From an uncultured Prevotellaceae bacterium (GTDB lineage Bacteria; Bacteroidota; Bacteroidia; Bacteroidales; Bacteroidaceae), in contig CAMNHS010000033.1 of assembly GCA_946539635.1 (NCBI GenBank), positions 1-11,921 of the forward strand: a DNA stretch of 11,921 nt, in the 5' to 3' direction. Numbering within the stretch: the first letter of the stretch is position 1; each line of letters begins with the position of its first letter. The notes under the pieces are model-generated. The model made no database searches. It saw only the letters and a list, made by a program, of their open reading frames with translations, and was not told the DNA's origin. Of this stretch, positions 1 through 6,132 are shown piece by piece. A program made the position numbers and the translations under genes.

Positions 1-55
1 TGGTGTTAAGAAGCCATGTTGTTTTAGTGCTACCGCTGTCAGCAGTTAGTTTCAT
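1..55 (-). CDS. BadF/BadG-type ATPase or N-acetylglucosamine-kinase-like protein, 5' end only
   Basis: Only the first 18 codons are in the window. Reading leftwards from an ATG at 55-53 they give MKLTADSGSTKTTWLLNT. The DSGSTKT stretch at residues 6-12 is the phosphate-1 (nucleotide-binding) loop of the ASKHA-fold BadF/BadG/BcrA/BcrD ATPase family. In Bacteroidota this family is usually annotated as N-acetylglucosamine kinase-like, and its members open with a very similar MxLIADSGSTKT sequence; that comparison is from memory. The gene starts 22 nt after the stop of the sigma-factor gene, on the same strand and with no obvious promoter between them, so co-transcription is likely. The substrate cannot be judged from this fragment. 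Confidence 0.72.
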   Translation of the reverse strand, partial: MKLTADSGSTKTTWLLNT

Positions 56-77
56 GCGCTAAATTATTTCTGTAGGA

Positions 78-680
78 TTATAGTGCCAGCTGAAGTTGCA
101 TGCTATTCTGCTTTGCCAATCGTCTCATATTTATCAAGGCATAGCGCATGCGCCCGAGACAAGTATTAATGCTGCAGTTAGTTATAGCTGCTATTTCCTT
201 GAAAGAGAGATTTTGATAATAGCGCATCTTTACGATATCACGTTGATTTTCAGGCAAGAAGTCTATCATATTCTTCACATCCTCCAATACTTGGGCATTT
301 GCCAGAATGTCTTCGCGTGAAGTCTCCATAATCTGTAGGTCAGACATCTCGGCAATAGTGATATCGCTACCATCAGTATCAATAAGATGCTGGCTCTTCT
401 GACGACGATACCAATCCATAATAGCATTGTGTGCAATACGAATCAGCCATCCGTTGAACTTGCCAGATGGGGTGTACTTACCGTCTTTCAGCTTTGTGAT
501 AGCTTTCAAGAAAGTCTCTTGAAAGAGGTCGTTAGCCACTTCCTTGTTGTGTACAATAAAAATGATGTAAGAGAATATTCCCGTTTGCGTACGACTTAAC
601 AATTCGTCAAACGCACGATTATTACCTTTTACATACTCCATTGCCAACTCTTCGTCGGTTAGCAGAGATAGTTTTTTCAT
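78..680 (-). CDS. ECF-type RNA polymerase sigma factor (sigma-70 family)
   Basis: The product is 200 residues, the normal size for an extracytoplasmic-function sigma factor that directs core RNA polymerase to a regulon. Region 2 spans about residues 24-95, with DLFQETF at 51-57 (core binding) and WLIRIAHNAIMDWYRR at 78-93 (region 2.4, -10 recognition). An acidic linker follows at about 100-130. Region 4 spans about 135-190: LPENQRDIVKMRYY, then the helix-turn-helix LSFKEIAAITNCSINTCLGRMRYAL. Regions 1 and 3 are absent, as expected for this class. The ATG at 680 is preceded by AAGGAA and starts a conserved-looking MKKLSLLTDEELA. There is no FecR-like anti-sigma gene or TonB receptor beside it, so it does not look like the FecI type; its downstream neighbour is the BadF-like kinase. 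It lies 174 nt downstream of the Rel/SpoT gene and has its own candidate promoter. The regulon is unknown. Confidence 0.93.
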   Translation of the reverse strand: MKKLSLLTDEELAMEYVKGNNRAFDELLSRTQTGIFSYIIFIVHNKEVANDLFQETFLKAITKLKDGKYTPSGKFNGWLIRIAHNAIMDWYRRQKSQHLIDTDGSDITIAEMSDLQIMETSREDILANAQVLEDVKNMIDFLPENQRDIVKMRYYQNLSFKEIAAITNCSINTCLGRMRYALINMRRLAKQNSMQLQLAL

Positions 681-756
681 TTCCTTAAACTTTTTTAGTC
701 AAGTAAATGTTTTTCTATAGGCAATAATTTTTTAGTTTAAACGTTGATATCGGGAA

Positions 757-788
757 CAAAGTTATGAAAAAAAATCAAATCAAGTAAA
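757..788 (-). promoter_or_regulatory. Candidate promoter of the sigma-factor gene
   Basis: On the minus strand TAACTTTG at 764-757 matches the Bacteroidota -7 consensus TAnnTTTG exactly. Twenty bp upstream is TTTA (788-785), three of four matches to the -33 TTTG. The predicted leader is about 70 nt and AT-rich. It lies in the 174-nt gap after the Rel/SpoT gene. I see no convincing intrinsic terminator in that gap, so read-through from upstream is also possible. Confidence 0.55.
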
Positions 789-854
789 TTTTATTGTGAC
801 AAATTTCGCTTTGCTGGTCTGTTTTTAACATTTATTTGCAGAAGAGGCCTTTAT

Positions 855-2756
855 TTACTTGTTATTGTAGATAACCTCGTCAACATCTGGGATGTTATGT
901 ATGTTCTGTACGATAGTCCTTAGCTCCTGATAGTTGTGAATGGTGAAGTTGATTGTTGTTGTCACAATCTCGTCAACAGTATTTGTGTTAAGGCTGAGGA
1001 TTGAGAGTCGAAGTTGGTTGGAAATTGTTTCTATGATGTCACTCAAGAGATGTTTCCTGTCAACAGCCTTCAAGGTTAGCGATGCTGGATATAAGATGTC
1101 AGAATTCTCTTTGAAATCATCAGCTGCTACAATATTGTCGCCAAATTGTGACACAAGGCTTATTGCGAGGGTACAATCCCTGCGATGTACTGTTATGGTG
1201 CCATCAGCTTCCTTAAATCCGATAACCTCTTCTCCTGGGATAGGGTGGCAACTGTTGCATCTGCAATATTTTGGTTTAGGTAGATGATCCAGATAAATAT
1301 TGATACTCCTTAGTGCTTCGTAAGTCTTTGCGCTGGTTCTCCAGTCTTCTTGTGGCATTATGTTTTCATCAACGCCAATCTCTACGCTGTCTCCACGTTT
1401 CAGGATTGTTTTTACTGAAGCCAGATGCCCATTTATCTTTGCATATTTAGCATGCATGCCGACATTATTGCTAATAGCAAAAGCGAAATCAAGAGCTGTA
1501 GATTTCTTTGGCAGCAGCATTGCCTTCCCTTTTGGCGTATATACCTGTATATCATCATTATATAAGGTGGTGCGGACGCTTTCGATAAAGAAGTGTTTGT
1601 TTTCTTCGTTGTACTCTAGGTTTTGTGACACATCCTTAAGGACTTTGCGGAATTTCTCCAGCCACATGTTGATATCAATCTCTCTCTGTCCGCTGTCGAA
1701 GAGGTATCCCAATTTTGTCTTGGTTGCCATCTTCTGCGACTGAATGTGTATCTCTTCCCAAACTCCGTAGTCGCTAAGCAATTGTGTGTGGAAAGCCTGA
1801 TATCCGTTTTGCTTCGGAAGATCGATGTAATTTGTTACAGAATTAGGCCTCTCTTTGAATTTGTCTGTCAGCAGAGAATATATCTTCAGAACCCTGTTCT
1901 TGTCTGTCATATACATGTCAGATTTGAAAACGATTCTGGTGAAATGCCTACATTCAAGATGTTCGTAGTCAATGTTCTGCTGTACCATTTTTCGCCAAAT
2001 GTTATAAGGCTGTTTGTATAACACTTCGCGTTCGTATTCTATTCCGTTATTTTTCAGAATCTCGTCCATCTTCTTGTAGAATGGAGGCATACGTTGTTCG
2101 TCACGTTTCTTGTCCTCTTCAATGAGTTTCGAGATTCTGTCGTAAACATGTGGGCAGCGATAATGGAAGGAAAGATTCTCGAGTTCTATTTTAATAGTAT
2201 AGAGACCTAATCTGTTAGCCAGCGGAGCGTAGAAGAAATCTGTTTCACCTGCTATCTTCATCTGCTTGGCAGGAGTCATCGATGCCAACGTTCGCATATT
2301 ATGCAGACGGTCGGCAAGTTTTATAAGGATAGCCCTGATGTCATAGTGCATGGAATCAAACATCTGCTTGAAATTGTCAAGCTGTTTTGACATATCGTAT
2401 TGGTTCTTCTTTTTCTTCGTAACCACATCTACAAGAAATGCCACATCATCTCCAAACTCCTGTCGTATCTTCTCGTCAGTACAAGGTGTGTCTTCTACCA
2501 CATCATGCAGGAAAGCTGCACAAACAGGTGCTGCTCCCAATTGCATCTCGTTAGCAATAATCATCGCTACTGCAATAGGGTGAATGATGTAAGGCTCTCC
2601 TGACTTGCGTGTTTGATTACGATGTGCCTCTCGTGCAAAATTGAAAGCCTTTTGCACCAGTTGCATCTCTTCTAATGAACATCGCTTTTCCAGTGCCGAG
2701 AATACCTCGTTGGCGCGATGCTGTATCTCTGCCTCTGTGATTTTGTTGGTTTCCAT
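855..2756 (-). CDS. Rel/SpoT-family (p)ppGpp hydrolase with eroded synthetase domain
   Basis: The product is 633 residues; bifunctional Rel proteins are usually about 730-750. It should set the level of the stringent-response alarmone (p)ppGpp in the cytoplasm. The N-terminal HD hydrolase domain (about 30-200) keeps its manganese and substrate residues: R50 and H59 in TRKSGEPYIIHP, H84-D85 in HDVVEDT, and D149 and N153 in LADRLHN. The synthetase-like domain (about 230-350) is recognisable from IWRKM and PKQNGYQAFHT but has lost key residues: the catalytic Asp is Cys269 (LECRHFTRI), the RxKD/ExDD motif is SVTN (306-309), and ExQIR has become EIHIQ (335-339). A TGS domain follows (about 402-462), then a Cys-rich zinc-finger-like segment (CRCNSCHP, 498-505) and an ACT domain (about 555-633). 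The helical domain between TGS and the zinc finger is nearly missing. I infer a mainly hydrolytic SpoT-like paralogue, with the main synthetase encoded elsewhere. The start is supported by the promoter directly before it. Confidence 0.92.
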   Translation of the reverse strand: METNKITEAEIQHRANEVFSALEKRCSLEEMQLVQKAFNFAREAHRNQTRKSGEPYIIHPIAVAMIIANEMQLGAAPVCAAFLHDVVEDTPCTDEKIRQEFGDDVAFLVDVVTKKKKNQYDMSKQLDNFKQMFDSMHYDIRAILIKLADRLHNMRTLASMTPAKQMKIAGETDFFYAPLANRLGLYTIKIELENLSFHYRCPHVYDRISKLIEEDKKRDEQRMPPFYKKMDEILKNNGIEYEREVLYKQPYNIWRKMVQQNIDYEHLECRHFTRIVFKSDMYMTDKNRVLKIYSLLTDKFKERPNSVTNYIDLPKQNGYQAFHTQLLSDYGVWEEIHIQSQKMATKTKLGYLFDSGQREIDINMWLEKFRKVLKDVSQNLEYNEENKHFFIESVRTTLYNDDIQVYTPKGKAMLLPKKSTALDFAFAISNNVGMHAKYAKINGHLASVKTILKRGDSVEIGVDENIMPQEDWRTSAKTYEALRSINIYLDHLPKPKYCRCNSCHPIPGEEVIGFKEADGTITVHRRDCTLAISLVSQFGDNIVAADDFKENSDILYPASLTLKAVDRKHLLSDIIETISNQLRLSILSLNTNTVDEIVTTTINFTIHNYQELRTIVQNIHNIPDVDEVIYNNK

Positions 2757-2760
2757 TTTG

Positions 2761-2792
2761 CAAAATTAGGAATTTTTCAGTTTCCCACCAAA
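2761..2792 (-). promoter_or_regulatory. Promoter of the Rel/SpoT gene, predicted leaderless
   Basis: On the minus strand TTTG (2792-2789), a 20-bp spacer and TAATTTTG (2768-2761) match the Bacteroidota -33/-7 consensus in both boxes and in spacing. Only four bases (CAAA) separate the -7 box from the ATG at 2756-2754. Transcription should therefore begin at or within a base or two of the start codon. The promoter lies in the 62-nt gap after fau, so the gene can be expressed apart from fau. Confidence 0.7.
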
Positions 2793-2818
2793 TTTTTGTT
2801 AAGAAATTTGATAAAAAA

Positions 2819-3271
2819 CTAAAAAATCACCTCGTTAACGCACACATCATGGCTATCTGTTGGCACTTTTTCTACCATTTGCCAAGGAAAACAGATGCCA
2901 ATTTTGTAATTTCCTGCTAAACTGCCCAAATACCTGTCATAATAGCCCTTTCCTCTGCCCAGTCGATACCCTTTGCTATCAAAGGCTACTCCTGGCACAA
3001 TGATGACTGCATCCTGTGGAGGAGTGACTGGTTTTGTATTAGCAGATTGTGTTATGATGATGACATTCTTGTCACGCACCAATCTTGGGATGATGTCATG
3101 AGTGTTGACCTCATTTTTCATTGACCAGAAGAGCACAACTGTCTCAGCTTTCTTTATTCTTTCGTGCTCCATCAGTTTCTCGCAGATAGTGCGTGAAGCC
3201 TCCTCCAGTTCTTGCGTGGAGTGCCCCCTTGTCTGGTCAAAAATGTATTTGCGAAGTTCTTCTTTGTTCAT
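2819..3271 (-). CDS. fau: 5-formyltetrahydrofolate cyclo-ligase (5,10-methenyl-THF synthetase), compact form
   Basis: The enzyme converts 5-formyl-THF plus ATP to 5,10-methenyl-THF, returning the stored folate to the one-carbon pool in the cytoplasm. The C-terminal half carries the family hallmark: VPGVAFDSKGYRLGRGKGYYDRYL at residues 92-115, including the GRGKGYYDR nucleotide-binding loop, followed by KIGICF (123-128) and a final DEVI-like NEVIF. The N-terminal half has the basic KEELRK start and the FWSMKNEVNTH segment (48-58), which carries the conserved acidic substrate-contact residue. At 150 residues it is short for a family of roughly 170-200. The missing piece is between the strand NVIII (69-73) and DAVIIVPG (87-94), where relatives carry about 25-30 residues including a GxFGIxEP motif. 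The frame is open throughout, so this is an in-frame shortening rather than a frameshift. It is first in the minus-strand cluster and has its own promoter. Confidence 0.88.
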   Translation of the reverse strand: MNKEELRKYIFDQTRGHSTQELEEASRTICEKLMEHERIKKAETVVLFWSMKNEVNTHDIIPRLVRDKNVIIITQSANTKPVTPPQDAVIIVPGVAFDSKGYRLGRGKGYYDRYLGSLAGNYKIGICFPWQMVEKVPTDSHDVCVNEVIF

Positions 3272-3279
3272 AGCTTGTG

Positions 3280-3313
3280 CAAAGATACAAATTTAATTCT
3301 AAAAAACATCAAA
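3280..3313 (-). promoter_or_regulatory. Promoter of fau
   Basis: On the minus strand TATCTTTG (3287-3280) is an exact TAnnTTTG box. TTTG at 3313-3310 lies 22 bp upstream as the -33 element, slightly longer than the usual 19-21 bp. The -7 box ends eight bases before the ATG at 3271, so the leader should be only a few nucleotides. No ribosome-binding site fits in that space. Confidence 0.65.
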
Positions 3314-3333
3314 ACCCTGAAGAAAAATATTTT

Positions 3334-3483
3334 TCCCTCGGGAGATTTTCTTTTTCCCTTAGGGAGAATTTATGTTCAAGGGCCTGAAACTTATGTTCAA
3401 GGGCCTTGGACAGTAGTTTACGGGCCTTGGACAGGTGTTTCAGGGCCTGAAACATAAAATTCTCCTCGGAGGAGATAATTTTC
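3334..3483. repeat. Large imperfect inverted repeat flanked by small hairpins
   Basis: The segment 3363-3390 and the segment 3437-3465 are reverse complements with three mismatches and one inserted base. Small GC hairpins decorate the ends: TCCCTCGGGA (3334-3343), TCCCTTAGGGA (3355-3365) and TCTCCTCGGAGGAGA (3461-3475). Transcribed RNA or extruded DNA could fold into one long branched stem. It sits between two divergent promoters and upstream of both, so it is not positioned as a terminator for either flanking gene. No transposase or terminal duplication is visible. Confidence 0.75.
3370..3453. repeat. Four tandem 21-bp palindromic repeats
   Basis: Four head-to-tail units lie at 3370-3390, 3391-3411, 3412-3432 and 3433-3453. 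The last 11 bases of each are GGGCCTGAAAC (units 1 and 4) or GGGCCTTGGAC (units 2 and 3), so the array has an A-B-B-A order. Each unit contains an odd-centred palindrome. The best is unit 4, GTTTCAGGGCCTGAAAC (3437-3453), with perfect 8-base arms around one G. Units are contiguous with no spacers, so it is not CRISPR. The 21-bp period keeps one frame open, which yields a spurious seven-residue peptide repeat. The array may be a dispersed intergenic repeat of the genome. Confidence 0.85.
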
Positions 3484-3524
3484 TAACGTGGTTTAGAGAA
3501 AAATTTGTAATGAAAATATGAAAA

Positions 3525-3538
3525 ATAAAACGTTTTAT
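3525..3538. promoter_or_regulatory. Perfect 14-bp palindrome upstream of the efflux operon (possible operator)
   Basis: ATAAAACGTTTTAT is an exact inverted repeat with no spacer. Its centre is about 41 bp upstream of the -7 box of the efflux operon, just outside the likely -33 position, where activators or repressors often bind. No regulator gene is adjacent to suggest a partner. In AT-rich DNA a palindrome of this length can occur by chance. Confidence 0.3.
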
Positions 3539-3549
3539 GGGGCAAAAAG

Positions 3550-3580
3550 TTTTATAATTCAAAAAAATATTGTAACTTTG
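3550..3580 (+). promoter_or_regulatory. Promoter of the tolC-macA-macB operon
   Basis: TAACTTTG at 3573-3580 is an exact -7 box. TTTT at 3550-3553, 19 bp upstream, is a three-of-four match to the -33 TTTG. The predicted leader of about 33 nt is AT-rich, with no Shine-Dalgarno before the ATG at 3619. It is the only promoter I find for the five-gene operon. Confidence 0.6.
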
Positions 3581-3618
3581 TGCCCACAATTAATATTCTA
3601 TATTAAAAATAGTAAAAA

Positions 3619-4938
3619 ATGACGAAATATCTTGTTACGATACTGGGGGCGATTCTGTTGCTTTCCCAAACCATTCAGGCAAGGACTTGGACCTATGAGG
3701 AATGTCTGGAGTATTGCCTGACGAACAATATTTCCCTGCAGAAACTGGGCCTGACGCGCCAGACGGCTTTTGAAACCCTGAAGGCTTCTGAGGCTGCCCT
3801 GTTTCCTTCCCTCAATTTTACGACAAACCAAAATGTGGCCTATCAGCCTTGGAAGCGAGGTATGACCATTCAGAACAATGAGGTGCAGACAGTAACCAAG
3901 AAGACCAGTTATAATGGCGCCTACACGCTTGGTGGCAACTGGACAGTATGGAATGGAAACAGAAACCATAATCAGGTGAGGCTCAATGATGTTGCTGAGC
4001 AAGCTGCTGCAGAGGACAGTGTTGTCAAGGCCCGCAGTCTTGAGGAACAGCTGGCTTTGCTCTTTGTCAGAATTCTTTATTCTAAAGAGGCTGTTAAGGT
4101 CAGTGAGAAAACTCTTGAGGCATCTAAGGTGAACGAGAATAGAGGTATGGAGATGTATAGGGTAGGGAGCCTCAGTAAAGCAGCCCTTTCCCAACTTACT
4201 TCCCAGCGTGCTCAGGATGAGTATAACCTTGTGCAGAGTGAGAGTAATGTACGCAACTATAAGCGTCAGCTGAAGGCACTCTTGCAGATTACTGACGAAG
4301 ATGAGTTTGATGTTGTTTCATCCCAAGCTACTGATGCAATGGCGTTGCAGCCAATACCCTCTGTACAAAGCGTTTATGAAGCAGCTGTTGAGAATCGTCC
4401 TGAGATAAAGCGAGCACGCTTGTCCATAGAAAGTGCAAATATCCAGCGTAAAATAGCTACTGCACAATATCTTCCGACAGTAACCCTCAATGCCTCTGCC
4501 ACATCCAACCATTCTTCCCAGAACAACAATGCCTGGGGCACACAGCTCAAGAACGGCTTTAATCTTGGTGGTGGCTTTAGCGTAAATGTACCAATCTTCG
4601 ACAGGCGCGAAGCAAGGACTGCTGTCAATAAGGCAAACATCCAGAAACAGCAGGCTCTGCTCGACATTCGTGACAAGGAGACAACACTTTATAGCTCAAT
4701 CAGCGACTTCTGGATTCAGGCATACAATAACCAGCAACAATATAAGTCGGCAAAGGTGAGCACAGAGAGTGCCCAGACATCCTATGACTTGTTGTCAGAA
4801 CAGTTTCAGGTAGGCCTGAAGAATATAGTGGAACTGCAAGAAGGCAAAACACGTCTGCTCAATGCTCAGCAGTCAGAACTACAGGCAAAATACACTACGA
4901 TATATTGCATTAAAATGTTAGAATTCTACAAAAAATGA
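3619..4938 (+). CDS. TolC-like outer-membrane efflux factor (OEP family)
   Basis: The 439-residue product should form the trimeric outer-membrane channel and periplasmic tunnel of a tripartite exporter. Residues 1-21 are a Sec signal peptide (hydrophobic core LVTILGAILLLSQT, likely cleavage after QA). There is no lipobox, so it is not a CusC/OprM-type lipoprotein. The mature protein opens with WTYEECLEYCLTNN, the usual start of the OEP fold. It then shows the two-fold repeat of long amphipathic helices and beta-strands: first half about 22-240, with GGNWTVWNGNRNHNQV as the first strand-turn, and second half about 250-439, with GGGFSVNVPIFDRREARTAVNKA as the equivalent. The length is normal. 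The stop overlaps the start of the adaptor gene by four bases (ATGA), implying translational coupling. The family is clear; the exported substrate cannot be read from it. Confidence 0.92.
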   Translation: MTKYLVTILGAILLLSQTIQARTWTYEECLEYCLTNNISLQKLGLTRQTAFETLKASEAALFPSLNFTTNQNVAYQPWKRGMTIQNNEVQTVTKKTSYNGAYTLGGNWTVWNGNRNHNQVRLNDVAEQAAAEDSVVKARSLEEQLALLFVRILYSKEAVKVSEKTLEASKVNENRGMEMYRVGSLSKAALSQLTSQRAQDEYNLVQSESNVRNYKRQLKALLQITDEDEFDVVSSQATDAMALQPIPSVQSVYEAAVENRPEIKRARLSIESANIQRKIATAQYLPTVTLNASATSNHSSQNNNAWGTQLKNGFNLGGGFSVNVPIFDRREARTAVNKANIQKQQALLDIRDKETTLYSSISDFWIQAYNNQQQYKSAKVSTESAQTSYDLLSEQFQVGLKNIVELQEGKTRLLNAQQSELQAKYTTIYCIKMLEFYKK

Positions 4939-6113
4939 AGAAGAAAATTATAGGTTTGGTAGTGGTAGCGATAGTTGCCATTACATTATTTCTCACACTT
5001 GGTGGCGACAAGGAACCAGAAGTTTCTTATGTCACAGTTCCTGTTGAGGTAGGCGATATCCGCACAAGTGTTACAGCCACAGGTACCATTGAGGCAGTTA
5101 CCAGCGTTACTGTCGGTACACAGGTCAGTGGTATTGTTTCCCATCTTTATGTTGACTACAATAGCATAGTAAAGAAGGGACAGGTGATAGCAGAACTCGA
5201 CAAGACGAATCTTATGTCAGAGCTCGCTTCTGCAAGAGCTAATCTGTCATCTCAGCAGAGTAATCTGGCTTACCAGAAGGCTAATTTCAATCGTCAGCGT
5301 CAGCTGTACGACAAAGGTCTTATCAGCGCAGACGATTTTGAGAAAGCACGCTTGTCTTACCAGCAGGCAGAGCAACAGGTTCTCACTTCTACCCAGAATG
5401 TAAAGAAGGCAGAGACAAACCTCGGATATGCTACTATTACAGCACCTATCGATGGTATTGTGATATCTAAGTCAGTAGAAGAGGGCCAGACAGTTGCTGC
5501 ATCGTTCAACACCCCAGAACTCTTCAAGATTGCGCAAGACCTTACCAATATGCGAGTTATAGCAAATATCGACGAGGCTGATATAGGCGAGGTAAAAGAA
5601 GGAGAACGTGTTACATTTACTGTGGATGCCTTCCCTGATGACACTTTCAGTGGCACAGTAACCCAGGTGCGCCTTGAGGCTACAACAGAATCAAATGTGG
5701 TAACCTACGAAGTCGTTATCTCTGCTCCTAATTCAGACCTCAAACTCAAGCCTGGACTTACTGCAAATGTAACCATCTTCACAAAGGAAAAGAACAATAT
5801 CGTGACAGTTCCTACCAAAGCCCTGAAGTTTACTCCTAACGAGAAGATGCTGACAGAAGATCAGACCATCAAGGATTGTAAGGGAGAGCATAAGGTTTGG
5901 GTGCTTGAAGAAAATACATTCCGTGCAATTCCTGTCCAGGTAGGAATCACCAACGGCATGTTGACAGAAATCACAGGCGGCCTGAAACCTGGTCAGAAGA
6001 TTATTACTGAGTTCAAGATGAGTGGCGAAGAGGTAGTAGGAGGACAAAATGGAAACAACAACCCGTTCATGCCTCGTCCACGTAACAGACAACAGCAACA
6101 ACAGAAGAAATAA
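4935..6113 (+). CDS. MacA-like periplasmic adaptor (membrane fusion protein, HlyD/RND-MFP family)
   Basis: The 392-residue protein should bridge the inner-membrane ABC transporter and the TolC-like channel. A single N-terminal membrane segment (about 5-22, IIGLVVVAIVAITLFLTL) has no lipobox, so it is probably an uncleaved anchor as in MacA. The first lipoyl half-motif is at about 45-90 (VTVGTQVSGIVSHLYVDYNSIVKKGQVIAELD). A coiled-coil hairpin runs about 92-162 and is rich in Gln and Ala. The second lipoyl half is at about 165-185 (ATITAPIDGIVISKSVEEGQTV). A beta-barrel domain spans about 205-285 and a membrane-proximal domain about 288-365. The C-terminus is a low-complexity basic, Gln-rich tail ending RQQQQQKK. 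The ATG overlaps the preceding stop. Nineteen nucleotides separate it from the ATPase gene. The order adaptor-ATPase-permease points to the MacAB class; CusB- or AcrA-like proteins would sit beside an RND pump instead. Confidence 0.92.
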   Translation: MKKKIIGLVVVAIVAITLFLTLGGDKEPEVSYVTVPVEVGDIRTSVTATGTIEAVTSVTVGTQVSGIVSHLYVDYNSIVKKGQVIAELDKTNLMSELASARANLSSQQSNLAYQKANFNRQRQLYDKGLISADDFEKARLSYQQAEQQVLTSTQNVKKAETNLGYATITAPIDGIVISKSVEEGQTVAASFNTPELFKIAQDLTNMRVIANIDEADIGEVKEGERVTFTVDAFPDDTFSGTVTQVRLEATTESNVVTYEVVISAPNSDLKLKPGLTANVTIFTKEKNNIVTVPTKALKFTPNEKMLTEDQTIKDCKGEHKVWVLEENTFRAIPVQVGITNGMLTEITGGLKPGQKIITEFKMSGEEVVGGQNGNNNPFMPRPRNRQQQQQKK

Positions 6114-6132
6114 GAACACATAAAAGGTTCCT

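Noticed and set aside
681..854. Rho-independent terminator after the Rel/SpoT gene
   Set aside because: The only palindromes in the gap (AGGCCT, GTTTAAAC) are too short and are not followed by a proper T-run in the right orientation.
3372..3416. Short frame MFKGLKLMFKGLGQ in the repeat array as a leader peptide
   Set aside because: It lies about 160 bp upstream of the predicted transcription start of the efflux operon and is a translation of the repeat units. Nothing supports expression.
3370..3453. CRISPR array
   Set aside because: The units are contiguous with no unique spacers, they differ from one another, and no cas gene is present.
3212..3457. Plus-strand open frame of 81 residues with a repeating GPxT-VxG peptide pattern
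   Set aside because: It starts inside the antisense of fau. The peptide repeat is only a by-product of the 21-bp DNA repeat being a multiple of three, and there is no promoter or ribosome-binding site for it.
3598..4194. Minus-strand open frame of 198 residues
   Set aside because: It is antisense to the tolC-like gene and would run across that operon's leader. No family features are visible.
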